DNA from: a virus
IMG/VR virus record: IMGVR_UViG_3300020162_002490
Coordinates: 1-40,199 of that record
Direction: 5' to 3' (one strand)
Length of the DNA: 40,199 nucleotides
Below, one piece after another: positions 6,655-14,530 of this stretch. A program made the translations under genes and the position numbers. The notes under the pieces were generated by a model that was given only the letters and a program-made list of their open reading frames with translations, was not told the DNA's origin and ran no database searches. Positions within the stretch are counted from its first letter, which is position 1, and every line of letters begins with the position of its first letter.

Positions 6655-7428
6655 ATGAAAAGAATAGAAGACTATAACAAAACACTTCCTATTGTAGAGC
6701 TATATACAGCAGTATAATCAGAAGGAAGTAGAGCAGGTTACCCAACAGTGGTAATCAGAACAACAGGCTGTACTCATAGATGTTGGTTCGGAGATGGTGG
6801 ATGGTGCGATTCTTGGTACACAAGTATCCATCCTGAAAAAGGACATATTAGTTTCCAAGACATTATTAACATGTATGATGCAAATCCTCACATCACAGAG
6901 ATGATGTTAACAGGAGGATCACCAACAATGCACCCAGCATTAGTAAATGAATTAACACATTTTGCACATGAAAGAAATATTTTCATTACAATTGAGACCG
7001 AAGGAAGTCATTTTCTTGAAACGGATTACCCAATCAACCTGTTATCAATTTCTCCGAAGTTTTCTAACTCTGTTCCTAAAGTCGGTGTTCTCACCCCTCA
7101 AGGAGATGTGGTTGACGATAAAATGGTTAAGCAACATAACAAATTAAGATTGAATTATGAGGTAATGGCTAAATCAATCGCTTACCATTCTGACTATCAT
7201 CTGAAACCAGTATGGGATGGAGAGGATCAACAAGCATTGGAAGAAATTATGGGTTGTATTAAGGTACTAGACATACCTCAAGAAAAAGTATGGTTCATGC
7301 CAGCTGGTGATTCAAGAGAGGCTTTATTCAAATCATATCCAAAAATGTTTGATTGGGTGAGAGATAATGGATATAGATTAACCTGGAGACCTCACATCAT
7401 TGCATTTGAAGATCAAAGAGAGGTGTAA
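6655..7428 (+). CDS. queE: 7-carboxy-7-deazaguanine synthase (QueE), in-frame TAA
   Basis: Radical SAM enzyme that makes 7-carboxy-7-deazaguanine. From ATG 6655 the frame reads KTLPIVELYTAV, then TAA at 6715-6717, then SEGSRAGYPTVVIRTTGC. Family members have Gln at the TAA position (QGEG or QSEG motif), so a C-to-T change of CAA explains it. Downstream the frame is intact: CTHRC and a third Cys in GGWCD as likely cluster ligands, TGGSP, and TWRPHI at the end. A GTG at 6748 could start a 226-residue product, but it would lack the QxEG segment. The site could be a real nonsense mutation, readthrough, a suppressed codon or a sequencing error. Confidence 0.8.
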
Positions 7429-7628
7429 TGGATTTTAGAGAAGCTCATTTAACCGAAGTAGATATACTAAACACCTTATGGTGGATGTGGAGTAATTCAC
7501 AACTTACTTTAGGTGATGTAAAATTTCATGCGGGATGTTTGGATCTCGAAATAGAGTTCATTACATTAGACGGATATAAATTTATAAGTAAAGATAAAAA
7601 AACAACTTATTCTTATGACAGAAAATAA
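7428..7628 (+). CDS. Hypothetical protein, 66 aa
   Basis: Begins at the TAATG overlap with queE and overlaps the folE start by 14 bases. The product has a helix with LNTLWWMWSNSQ followed by beta strands (LEIEFITLDGYKFISK). It is not a recognised enzyme. Its place between queE and folE suggests co-expression with the deazaguanine genes. Confidence 0.55.
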   Translation: MDFREAHLTEVDILNTLWWMWSNSQLTLGDVKFHAGCLDLEIEFITLDGYKFISKDKKTTYSYDRK

Positions 7629-8313
7629 TAGAAAGAAAATCCACAACGATTTAGAAGTGGTACAAGAAGGTTTTGCAAATGGTGTTGCACCTGGGTTCCC
7701 ATTAAGTACTGAGGCAAAGTTAATTATGATTGAAGAAGCAGCTGAAGCTTATGGTAAATTTTTAGATGCATTAGGTTGTGATTGGAAAAATGATCCAAAC
7801 TCATCTGATACACCAAGACGTGTAGCTAAAGCTTATGTTAATGATTTATGGAAAGGTAGATATACTCCAATGTCAGAAATCACTTCATTTCCTTCAGATG
7901 GTTATGATGGAATTGTAATCGAAAGAAATATTCCATTAACATCAATGTGTTCACATCACCACCAAACAATTGGAGGAGTAGTTCATATTGGTTATGTAGT
8001 AGGTGAAAATGGTAGAGTAATTGGTTTATCTAAATTAAATCGTATTGTAGAACATTTTGGAAGAAGAGGTGCTATTCAAGAACAATTAACATCTGCCATT
8101 CATCAAGCAGTAAATAAAATTTGTGAAAATAATAGAGGTGTAATTGTTTCTATTGTTGGTACTCACAATTGTGTATCTTGTAGAGGTGTTAAACATCAAG
8201 GTGCGTCAATGGTTACAACTAAAGCATCAGGTGTATTTTTAGAAAATGGAAACTTAGCAAGAGAAGAGTTTTTTGATTCAATTAAAATCAATAACGGTAA
8301 CCATCCAATATAA
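7615..8313 (+). CDS. folE: GTP cyclohydrolase I (FolE)
   Basis: Opens GTP to dihydroneopterin triphosphate, the first step of 7-deazaguanine and folate synthesis. Zinc ligands fit the family: Cys112 and a His in MCSHHHQTIGG, and Cys186 in THNCVSCRG (Cys189 is a second possibility). SKLNRIVEHFGRR matches the family's SKLxRIV signature. Length 232 is normal (E. coli 222). In phages, FolE with QueD and QueE typically supplies deazaguanine for DNA modification. It overlaps the upstream gene and is joined to the downstream gene by TAATG. Confidence 0.93.
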   Translation: MTENNRKKIHNDLEVVQEGFANGVAPGFPLSTEAKLIMIEEAAEAYGKFLDALGCDWKNDPNSSDTPRRVAKAYVNDLWKGRYTPMSEITSFPSDGYDGIVIERNIPLTSMCSHHHQTIGGVVHIGYVVGENGRVIGLSKLNRIVEHFGRRGAIQEQLTSAIHQAVNKICENNRGVIVSIVGTHNCVSCRGVKHQGASMVTTKASGVFLENGNLAREEFFDSIKINNGNHPI

Positions 8314-8717
8314 TGGCTTTAAAAATACAAAATAAAATCTACTTAAGTTGGGACGATATATCCCAACTAGTAGATACATTATGTGAAAAAATTATTACTG
8401 AAATACCTAATATAGACTCAGTATTTGGCGTTTCTAGAGGTGGTTTAATACCTGCGGTTATGGTTTCCCATAAGTTAAATTTACCTTGGTCAAAGGTAAT
8501 GTTACCTAATACCTTAGTAATAGACGATATTGCAGATACCGGGCATACCTTAAAAAATACTGTAGGTTGTTATACAGCGGTTTTATTCTATAAGCCTCAT
8601 ACTTCTTGTTATACACCCCATATTTATGCTCAAGAACATAATAGTAATGAATGGGTAATTTTTCCTTGGGAGAATAAAAATTCTGAATCTATACAAGATT
8701 ATTTAAAAACAAATTAA
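8313..8717 (+). CDS. Phosphoribosyltransferase (Gpt/Xpt-like)
   Basis: A 134-residue purine-type phosphoribosyltransferase. GVSRGGLIPAVMVSH forms the PPi loop, and VIDDIADTGHTL (Asp71-Asp72) is the PRPP-binding signature of the type I fold. Xanthine-guanine phosphoribosyltransferase (about 152 residues in E. coli) is the nearest named enzyme; the specificity loop cannot be read with certainty. Its overlap with folE suggests salvage of guanine or a deazaguanine base, but that is inference. Confidence 0.8.
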   Translation: MALKIQNKIYLSWDDISQLVDTLCEKIITEIPNIDSVFGVSRGGLIPAVMVSHKLNLPWSKVMLPNTLVIDDIADTGHTLKNTVGCYTAVLFYKPHTSCYTPHIYAQEHNSNEWVIFPWENKNSESIQDYLKTN

Positions 8718-8720
8718 AAT

Positions 8721-8912
8721 ATGGCAACAGCTGAACAAATTTTACAAATTACCGAAGTTATCACAAATTTAGGAAAAGACATCTTAATTGAAGAAGAATC
8801 TAAAAAAAATGCATCATCTAAAGATTTACCTATAATAGAACAAAAGATTCAATATCTTGAATCTATTTTAAAAGAACATAAAGATAAGCTTCAACAACTT
8901 ATTTCTAAATAA
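8721..8912 (+). CDS. Small coiled-coil protein, 63 aa
   Basis: Almost wholly helical, with heptad-like Leu/Ile spacing in the C-terminal half (PIIEQKIQYLESILKEHKDKL). No signal or membrane segment. It starts three bases after the phosphoribosyltransferase stop. Function unknown; an oligomerising accessory protein is plausible. Confidence 0.55.
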   Translation: MATAEQILQITEVITNLGKDILIEEESKKNASSKDLPIIEQKIQYLESILKEHKDKLQQLISK

Positions 8913-8915
8913 TAA

Positions 8916-9305
8916 ATGGCAAAAAATTTTGATCCAAATTCTCCTTCAAAAGGGTTAGGTGATACAATTGCCAAATTTACTCATAAAACTGGTATAGCCA
9001 AAACTGTAGAAGTTGTAACTAAAGCCTTGGGCTTAGAAGATTGTGGATGTGATGGAAGGCAAGAATGGGTTAACAATTTAGTCCCTTATGAGAATCAACC
9101 TAATCCTAATGTTTATTATAATCCTGATAATATAGTAGAAGTAGAAGAAGGAATATATGAGATAATGTATGAAATTCATGCCACTAAAGAAAATTATAAA
9201 TTTGATTATAAAGTAGGTGAAAAAGTTTTGATAGATAAAAATCATTTATTATATTCAAATTGGTCTTATTATATAATGGTAGGCGCAGTTAAAAAACAAA
9301 ATTAA
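8916..9305 (+). CDS. Conserved-looking phage protein, GLGD...GCG module
   Basis: 129 residues. The N-terminal part has the pattern GLGDTIAKFTHKTGIAK, then CGCDGRQEWVNNLVPY; the rest is beta-rich. I believe GLGDTIxKxT...CGCxxR modules recur in Bacteroidota phages, but no function is known to me. The two close Cys might bind metal. It lies just upstream of the MazG-like gene. Confidence 0.55.
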   Translation: MAKNFDPNSPSKGLGDTIAKFTHKTGIAKTVEVVTKALGLEDCGCDGRQEWVNNLVPYENQPNPNVYYNPDNIVEVEEGIYEIMYEIHATKENYKFDYKVGEKVLIDKNHLLYSNWSYYIMVGAVKKQN

Positions 9306-9315
9306 AATTAAAGTT

Positions 9316-9978
9316 ATGACCCAATTAGAACAAAAACAACAAGAGTACATTGATTTACTCACAAATCAAGTCATGGATTTATCTATGATGTCTAAAATTG
9401 AACTAGGAGATGATGTTATACTCCAAATTAGAGAATTAAAACATGAAATTGAACATCTAAATCAATATTCAGTACCTTTTATTGACGAAGTAGAAGAATT
9501 TAATGCCCTAATGGGTAAACCTAATAACTATGAACCAAACATCCCCGAAAGAAAAGAATGGGAATTTGTATACAATTTCATCATTGAGGAATTGGAAGAA
9601 TATAGAGAAGCTTGCGAAGCAGGAGACATCATTGAGGTTCTGGATGCTTTGTGTGATATTACTTATGTTGCCACTGGGAACGGTGCTATGTTACATGGCC
9701 TTAAGGATAAGGTATGGCCGGCATATCAAGAAGTACAAGCTTCAAATTTATCAAAAGCTTGCCAAACTGAAGAAGAAGCTAAAGAAACTGTCATTCAAAG
9801 ATCGAGTGAGCAAGGTGAAGAGTGTCATTACGAAAAAGTTGGAGACTATTTTATCGTATATAGATCAAGAGACAGAAAAGTAATGAAAAATGTTAATTAC
9901 TTTAAACCTAATTTAAAACAATTTTTTACAGATAAAGAAATACAAAAATCATATTTAAAACAAATTACTAACATTTAA
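9316..9978 (+). CDS. MazG-like nucleotide pyrophosphohydrolase
   Basis: The core (about residues 50-150) has an all-alpha NTP pyrophosphatase pattern: IIEELEEYREA, then DIIEVLDALCDITYVATG, whose acidic residues would bind magnesium. VPFIDEVEEFNALMGKP precedes it. The N-terminal 40 residues form a helix. The C-terminal 60 residues hold a small beta segment (YEKVGDYFIVYRSRD). The enzyme family cleaves nucleoside triphosphates or similar compounds to monophosphates. Here it probably adjusts nucleotide pools or alarmone levels; the substrate is not determined. It sits just before the replication block. Confidence 0.75.
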   Translation: MTQLEQKQQEYIDLLTNQVMDLSMMSKIELGDDVILQIRELKHEIEHLNQYSVPFIDEVEEFNALMGKPNNYEPNIPERKEWEFVYNFIIEELEEYREACEAGDIIEVLDALCDITYVATGNGAMLHGLKDKVWPAYQEVQASNLSKACQTEEEAKETVIQRSSEQGEECHYEKVGDYFIVYRSRDRKVMKNVNYFKPNLKQFFTDKEIQKSYLKQITNI

Positions 9979-9989
9979 AATAAATTAAC

Positions 9990-10295
9990 ATGAATGGAAT
10001 TGAAGTTATTATCCTAATAGGATTAATTATTGTTATAGCTGCTGGAGTAGGGTACTACATGACAAAAGAATTACCTACTCTAAAAAGTATGGAAGAAGAT
10101 CCTAAAAAAGATATTACAACCTACCCCGCACCATTATCGCTAACAGAATCGGCAAAAGAACTTATCAAAGAAATTGACAAAGTAGCAAAAGTACCAACTA
10201 CACCTAAAGAATCACAGCAGTTAGCAAAAGATCTTGTAGACGTAGTGACAACACCTACTAAAAAGAAAAAAAAATATTACCCTAAAAAAAAGTAA
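9990..10295 (+). CDS. N-terminally anchored protein with basic tail
   Basis: 101 residues: one membrane helix near the N-terminus (VIILIGLIIVIAAGVGYYM), then a polar Pro/Thr/Lys-rich domain and a highly basic C-terminus (KKKKKYYPKKK). This would place a basic cytoplasmic or periplasmic tail at the membrane. No family recognised. It lies immediately upstream of the DNA polymerase. Confidence 0.55.
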   Translation: MNGIEVIILIGLIIVIAAGVGYYMTKELPTLKSMEEDPKKDITTYPAPLSLTESAKELIKEIDKVAKVPTTPKESQQLAKDLVDVVTTPTKKKKKYYPKKK

Positions 10296-10315
10296 TAATA
10301 TAAATAAAGGTTATA

Positions 10316-12046
10316 ATGAGTTATAAAAATATAACAACTACTTCATTAGGGAAAAATAGGTATAATATTACCTTATGGACTGATGATGGAGTAGAACAGC
10401 ATGAATTCCAAAATTATGCCTATGAAGTGTGTAGCCAAGACCAGGCTACACATTTTGGTCTAAATGGAGAACCTTTAAAAAAAGTAACTTATTGGGAAGG
10501 GAGTAATCCATGTATTCATTATCATGATATGCCTATACATCAAAAATTTTTAATTGATAAATATGGTATTAATGATGAACCTTCAACTACTCATCAAGAA
10601 ATATTTTTTGATATTGAGATTGAAATGGGTGGCGCACTTACACCTGAATATATTAGGAAAGCACCTAAACCTGTTACATCAATTGCTTGGTGGCATAAAC
10701 AAGAAGATAAATGGTATATTTTAATTTTAGATAAAGATAATAAAATTGAAAAAACTACTATAGGAAATAAGTATATTATTCCTGTTCCAAATGAAAGAGA
10801 ATTATTAAATAAATGGTTAAATTATTTAACTAAGATTAATCCCGATATTTTAATTGGTTATAATAGTGATTATTTTGATATACCTTATCTATATTATAGA
10901 ATATTAAATCAATTAGGTGAACGTAGAGCTAATACCTTATCTTCAATAGGTAAAATTAAAGAGCAAAAATATACTAGAGATGATGGAATTATAATCTATA
11001 ATGAAGATCAACCTATAAGAATTGAAGGAACTTATTCTTTAGATTATATTCGTTTACATAAAAAATATTCATTTGCAGATGAACCTTCTTACAAATTAGA
11101 TGCATTAGGTGAAAAATATTGTAAATTAGGTAAAATTGAATATGAAGGTAGTTTAGATAGATTATTTGAAACTGATAAAGAAAAATTTATTGAGTATAAT
11201 TTTCGAGATGTCGAAATTTTAAAAGAACTTGATAATAAATTCAACTATATTAGTTTAACTAAAAATCTAGCTCATAAAGGTAAAATCCATTACGACGATG
11301 TTTACCAATCTTCTAAGATTCATGATGGCGCTATTTCAGCTTTTTTATTATCAGAAGATATAATACCTCCATCACGGGATAGAAACCCGATTAAAAAAGC
11401 TAATTACGCTGGTGGTTATTTATTTTGTCCTAAAGCTGGTTTATACCGTTATATGTTTGATGAGGATTTAACTTCATTATATCCTTCAATTATTATGTCT
11501 CTTAACATTGGTAAAGAAACATTAATAGGTAGGATTATTGATTTAAATGATAGAAATAATCATTTAGGTTTAAATGACTTAATAAATGATATTGAAGACA
11601 GACCTCGCACTACTGAATGGTTCACTAATAAAGATAAATTCAATAAAATTGATTGGACTTCTTCTAAAATAGTTAAACTTCTTCAACAATATAATTTGGC
11701 TATCTCGGCAAATGGTGTTATATTTCGTACAGATAAAGAGTCAGTATTATCAACTATATTAAATAAATGGTTTGATGAAAGGGTTTTATATAAAAATTTA
11801 ATGAAAAAAGCTTATAAAGCAGGAGACATAGTAGGTGGTGAAAAATATCATTTATTACAATATACAATGAAGATCTTACTTAATTCACTTTATGGCGCTA
11901 CAGCATTACCAACATTTAGGTATGGTAATGTAATATTATCAGAAGCAATTACATTAAGTGGTCAACGTATTATTCAAGAATCAGCACTTTGTGTTAATAG
12001 ACATATGAATCAAGTTATTAGAGGTGAAATTAAATTAGAGATATAA
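10316..12046 (+). CDS. DNA polymerase B, N-terminal part (exonuclease, motifs A and B)
   Basis: First of two polypeptides that together make a T4 gp43-like family B polymerase. Seen in order: Exo I DIEIE (D99, E101), Exo II YNSDYFD (D188), Exo III YNFRD (D298), motif A DLTSLYPS (D384), and motif B KILLNSLYG (K519, N523, Y526, G527). It stops about 50 residues after motif B, before catalytic motif C. Alone it cannot polymerise, because the second catalytic aspartates are on the next polypeptide. The 576-residue protein starts after AAAGGTTATAATG. Its stop overlaps the next small gene as TAATG. Confidence 0.93.
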   Translation: MSYKNITTTSLGKNRYNITLWTDDGVEQHEFQNYAYEVCSQDQATHFGLNGEPLKKVTYWEGSNPCIHYHDMPIHQKFLIDKYGINDEPSTTHQEIFFDIEIEMGGALTPEYIRKAPKPVTSIAWWHKQEDKWYILILDKDNKIEKTTIGNKYIIPVPNERELLNKWLNYLTKINPDILIGYNSDYFDIPYLYYRILNQLGERRANTLSSIGKIKEQKYTRDDGIIIYNEDQPIRIEGTYSLDYIRLHKKYSFADEPSYKLDALGEKYCKLGKIEYEGSLDRLFETDKEKFIEYNFRDVEILKELDNKFNYISLTKNLAHKGKIHYDDVYQSSKIHDGAISAFLLSEDIIPPSRDRNPIKKANYAGGYLFCPKAGLYRYMFDEDLTSLYPSIIMSLNIGKETLIGRIIDLNDRNNHLGLNDLINDIEDRPRTTEWFTNKDKFNKIDWTSSKIVKLLQQYNLAISANGVIFRTDKESVLSTILNKWFDERVLYKNLMKKAYKAGDIVGGEKYHLLQYTMKILLNSLYGATALPTFRYGNVILSEAITLSGQRIIQESALCVNRHMNQVIRGEIKLEI

Positions 12047-12309
12047 TGGCATTAAAAGGACAATCAATTAGAAACGGAGTTACTATTAACATAAATGGTG
12101 TTAAAACTGAAAAACAATTAATTATTGAATTATCTGAAAGTTGGGATGAATCCCAAGAAAAATTCTTTAAGAAAATGCTTAAACAAGGAGGTAAATGTAA
12201 AGTTAACGGAAACTCATTTGAAATAATTCTTAAAGAAAGATCTGATATAGATTCAAAAGGTAATAGACCAATTAATTTACCACCAATACCAGGAGAAAGA
12301 ACATTTTAA
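12046..12309 (+). CDS. Hypothetical protein inserted between polymerase halves
   Basis: 87 residues between the two polymerase polypeptides, starting in a TAATG overlap. It resembles no homing endonuclease: no HNH, GIY-YIG or LAGLIDADG motif. The middle is helical and acidic (ELSESWDESQEKFFKKML), and the C-terminus is Pro-rich (INLPPIPGERTF). The gap between the two polymerase reading frames is 264 bases, a multiple of three. It may be a remnant of a mobile insertion, or a small partner of the split enzyme. Confidence 0.6.
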   Translation: MALKGQSIRNGVTININGVKTEKQLIIELSESWDESQEKFFKKMLKQGGKCKVNGNSFEIILKERSDIDSKGNRPINLPPIPGERTF

Positions 12310-12310
12310 T

Positions 12311-13246
12311 ATGAAACATTTAGAAGATACTCCATGGTGGATCTGTGATGAAGGTGACTTTAATTTCTGCGCATATGTTGATACTGATTCTAATTACTTT
12401 AACGCTGAACCCTTATTAAAACATTTATACCCAAATTTTGATGAAAAATCAGATCAAGAGAAAGATGATTTATTAGAAAAAGTAGCTCTAAAATATCAAG
12501 ATATTATAACAGAACATTATAATACACTAGCCAAAGAAGCTTTTAATATTAATACACACCGATTAGAAATGAAAACTGAGTGTGTTATTCGTTCTGCTTA
12601 TTTTAGGGCTACAAGACGTTATGCACAATGGATTACTAAAAAAGAGGGTATAGTTAAAGAGGAATTAGATATAAAAGGTTTAGAATTTAAGAAAGCTAAT
12701 TTTCCTAAATATTTTGGTAAATTTTATCAAGAAATCCTTGAATTAATTATTAAAGGTACCCCACAAAGTATTGTAGATAAAAAAATTCATGATTTTAGAC
12801 AAGAAGCTACTTCATCTGATATTGACTTTACTTTAATCGGTAATCCTACATCTGTTAAAACTTTAAATGAGTATGTAGCTGCTCATCCTAGACCTGGTAA
12901 AATATTATCTGAAATAAAATCTGGAGCCGGTGCGTCTGTTAAAGCTGCTATAAAACATAATGATTTATTAAGATTTTGGCAATTAGATTTAAAACATAGT
13001 CAAATAGTACAAGGTGATAAAGTAAAATGGGTTTATTTAAAAAATAATCCTTATAATATAGAAGCAATTGCTTTTTTAGAATTTGATATGGCTGATAAAA
13101 TTAAAGATTTTATAAATGAATATATTGATAGAGGAAAAAGTTTTGAAACTATATTACAAAAAAAATTACAAGGATTTTATGATGATCTTGAATGGCAATT
13201 ACCACCGGCGAATCCACTAATACATAAATTTTTTATATTCAACTAA
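12311..13246 (+). CDS. DNA polymerase B, C-terminal part (motif C, thumb)
   Basis: Second polymerase polypeptide, 311 residues. Motif C AYVDTDS (D24, D26) gives the second pair of catalytic aspartates. FRATRRYAQWI matches the conserved KKRYA-like motif that contacts DNA, and DIKGLEFKKANFPKY follows at the palm-thumb border. The C-terminal peptide LIHKFFIFN has the hydrophobic character of clamp-binding tails. With the N-terminal part all family B motifs are present once and in order, so a working two-chain enzyme is likely. It is followed directly by the sliding clamp gene. Confidence 0.92.
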   Translation: MKHLEDTPWWICDEGDFNFCAYVDTDSNYFNAEPLLKHLYPNFDEKSDQEKDDLLEKVALKYQDIITEHYNTLAKEAFNINTHRLEMKTECVIRSAYFRATRRYAQWITKKEGIVKEELDIKGLEFKKANFPKYFGKFYQEILELIIKGTPQSIVDKKIHDFRQEATSSDIDFTLIGNPTSVKTLNEYVAAHPRPGKILSEIKSGAGASVKAAIKHNDLLRFWQLDLKHSQIVQGDKVKWVYLKNNPYNIEAIAFLEFDMADKIKDFINEYIDRGKSFETILQKKLQGFYDDLEWQLPPANPLIHKFFIFN

Positions 13247-13968
13247 TGGATAAAACAATATTAACACAAATTATTGAAAGTTTTTACTTAAATGGGTTAA
13301 CATCTCAAGTTAAATTTAAAGTAAAAAACAATGAAGCCCACATTAAATTCGCAGTCGATAACAAGGATTGTATAGGGGAAGTTATAGCGCCTATAACCTT
13401 AGAAGATTGTGAAATAGGTATTTTTAATACTAGTCAATTACTTAAATTACTTCATATAACTAATGATTTTATTGAATTAAAATTAGAAAAGCAAAATAAT
13501 CATTTTTTAAAATTACATATTAGTGATAATCAATTTGATTTATCTTATAATTTAAGTGACTTAGGGTTAATACAAGACCCAGGTGTTGTTCCTAATTTAC
13601 CTCCTCATGATTTAGAATTTGATATTAATTTTGATTTCACTCAAAAATATATTAAAGCACATAACGCGTTAGATAAACCGCCTCGTTTTGAAGTAGGTGT
13701 ATCTAAAGATTTTAAAAATGATGAAGTTATTAATTTTATGATTGGTGAAAAATCATCTTATTCAAATAAAGTTAATTTCACTGAATCCGGGAAGATTATA
13801 AATAAAATAAAACCTATAGCTTTCAGTGCTAATAATTTTAGAGAAGTAATATCTGTAAACAAAAACGCAGTAGGTAAAGTATATGTTTATAAAGATGGAT
13901 TATTAAAAATTAATTTAGAAGAAGCAGGTGTAAAATCAGAATATTTTCTTGTAGCCTTACATGAGTAG
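13246..13968 (+). CDS. Sliding clamp (T4 gp45-like)
   Basis: 240 residues, close to T4 gp45 (228). The alternation of beta strands and the overall pattern (FNTSQLLKLLHITND, FDLSYNLSDLGLI, FSANNFREVISVN, VYKDGLLKINLEE) fit a phage processivity clamp that forms a ring on DNA. It starts at the stop of the polymerase second half. The clamp-loader subunits lie 2.8 kb downstream, beyond the chaperone genes. The assignment rests on fold-like pattern and position more than on a single diagnostic motif. Confidence 0.82.
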   Translation: MDKTILTQIIESFYLNGLTSQVKFKVKNNEAHIKFAVDNKDCIGEVIAPITLEDCEIGIFNTSQLLKLLHITNDFIELKLEKQNNHFLKLHISDNQFDLSYNLSDLGLIQDPGVVPNLPPHDLEFDINFDFTQKYIKAHNALDKPPRFEVGVSKDFKNDEVINFMIGEKSSYSNKVNFTESGKIINKIKPIAFSANNFREVISVNKNAVGKVYVYKDGLLKINLEEAGVKSEYFLVALHE

Positions 13969-14050
13969 TAATATTTATGACAAATGACCTAAGGGCAATT
14001 TAAATCATTTATAAACGAGTAGCTAAAGCACTCACAAAACGTAAATCATT
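13969..14050 (+). other. Intergenic stretch, possible gene remnant
   Basis: 82 bases between clamp and hsp20 genes. It begins TAATATTTATGAC, like the regions before 29676 and 34415. One frame reads MT, stop, GQFKSFINE, stop, which recalls the leader peptides at 31535 and 32235 in broken form. No hairpin or good promoter is seen. Confidence 0.3.
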
Positions 14051-14452
14051 ATGAGTACACAATTCAATGAATGGGATATCTTATTCCACAATTTCTTCTA
14101 TCCGACTAGCGGATTTGGCTCAGCAGCCACAACAAAACAACCACACCCACTTAACATTTTTTATGACGAAACCGGCCTTTACTTTGAAGTGGCATGTACT
14201 GGTCTTACTAAAGATGATGTTAAAATAGATATCGAAGAGGATATCTTAAAAATTACCTACAACAAAGACCCAGAAGAACTCCACCCAGGAACAATCCATA
14301 GAGGATTGGCAAAGAGAGCTTTTAATTTAGGTTATAAAATTTCCAGTAAATATGATTTAAGTAAAACTGATGGTAAACTAGAAAATGGTTTATTAGAAAT
14401 CTTTATTCCTATTACTGAAAAAGCAAAACCAAAAACAATAAAAATAAAATAA
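14051..14452 (+). CDS. Small heat shock protein, Hsp20 family
   Basis: 133 residues with an alpha-crystallin domain from about residue 35 to the end. FYDETGLYFEVACTGLTKDDVKIDIEEDILKI is the strand pattern of this family (summarised here in part), and LENGLLEIFIPI matches the conserved GxLxIxIP region. Such proteins hold unfolding proteins in an ATP-independent way. It lies between the clamp gene and groES-groEL, so the phage carries a small chaperone set. A hairpin-like sequence follows. Confidence 0.88.
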   Translation: MSTQFNEWDILFHNFFYPTSGFGSAATTKQPHPLNIFYDETGLYFEVACTGLTKDDVKIDIEEDILKITYNKDPEELHPGTIHRGLAKRAFNLGYKISSKYDLSKTDGKLENGLLEIFIPITEKAKPKTIKIK

Positions 14453-14479
14453 AAACCTTAAGCCCTTAGGTTAAGTTTT
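14452..14479 (+). terminator. Imperfect hairpin followed by T-run
   Basis: AAAACCTTAA pairs with TTAAGTTTT if one C is bulged, around a nine-base loop. An alternative inner pairing CCTTAAG/CTTAGG is possible. It comes right after the hsp20 stop and before the promoter at 14482, so a terminator role is likely but the stem is AT-rich and weak. Confidence 0.45.
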
Positions 14480-14481
14480 AT

Positions 14482-14510
14482 TTGGATAATTCAAAAAAAT
14501 TTATTATATT
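14482..14510 (+). promoter_or_regulatory. Promoter, TTGG-N17-ATTATATT
   Basis: TTGG at 14482-14485, 17 bases with a seven-A run, and ATTATATT at 14503-14510. It would drive the 14531 gene, groES and groEL. The downstream start is in the context AAGTTATG seen elsewhere. Confidence 0.6.
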
Positions 14511-14530
14511 ATATAATAAAATTATAAGTT

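Noticed and set aside
6715-6717. Genome-wide recoding of TAA as Gln
   Set aside because: Most genes in the window end in TAA with the next gene starting at or just after it, so TAA must work as a stop.
6962-9883. + strand nested frames at 6962-7147 and 9530-9883
   Set aside because: They lie inside queE and the MazG-like gene, whose motifs are in the other frame.
10299-10306. T4-type late promoter TATAAATA before the polymerase gene
   Set aside because: An exact match, but in such AT-rich DNA it is expected by chance, and polymerase is not a late gene; no consistent set of such sites was seen.
12046-12310. Intein or group I intron in the polymerase
   Set aside because: No intein motifs (no Cys/Ser N-terminal block or HN end) and the gap is nearly all filled by an ORF, leaving no room for an intron core; not ruled out fully without RNA data.
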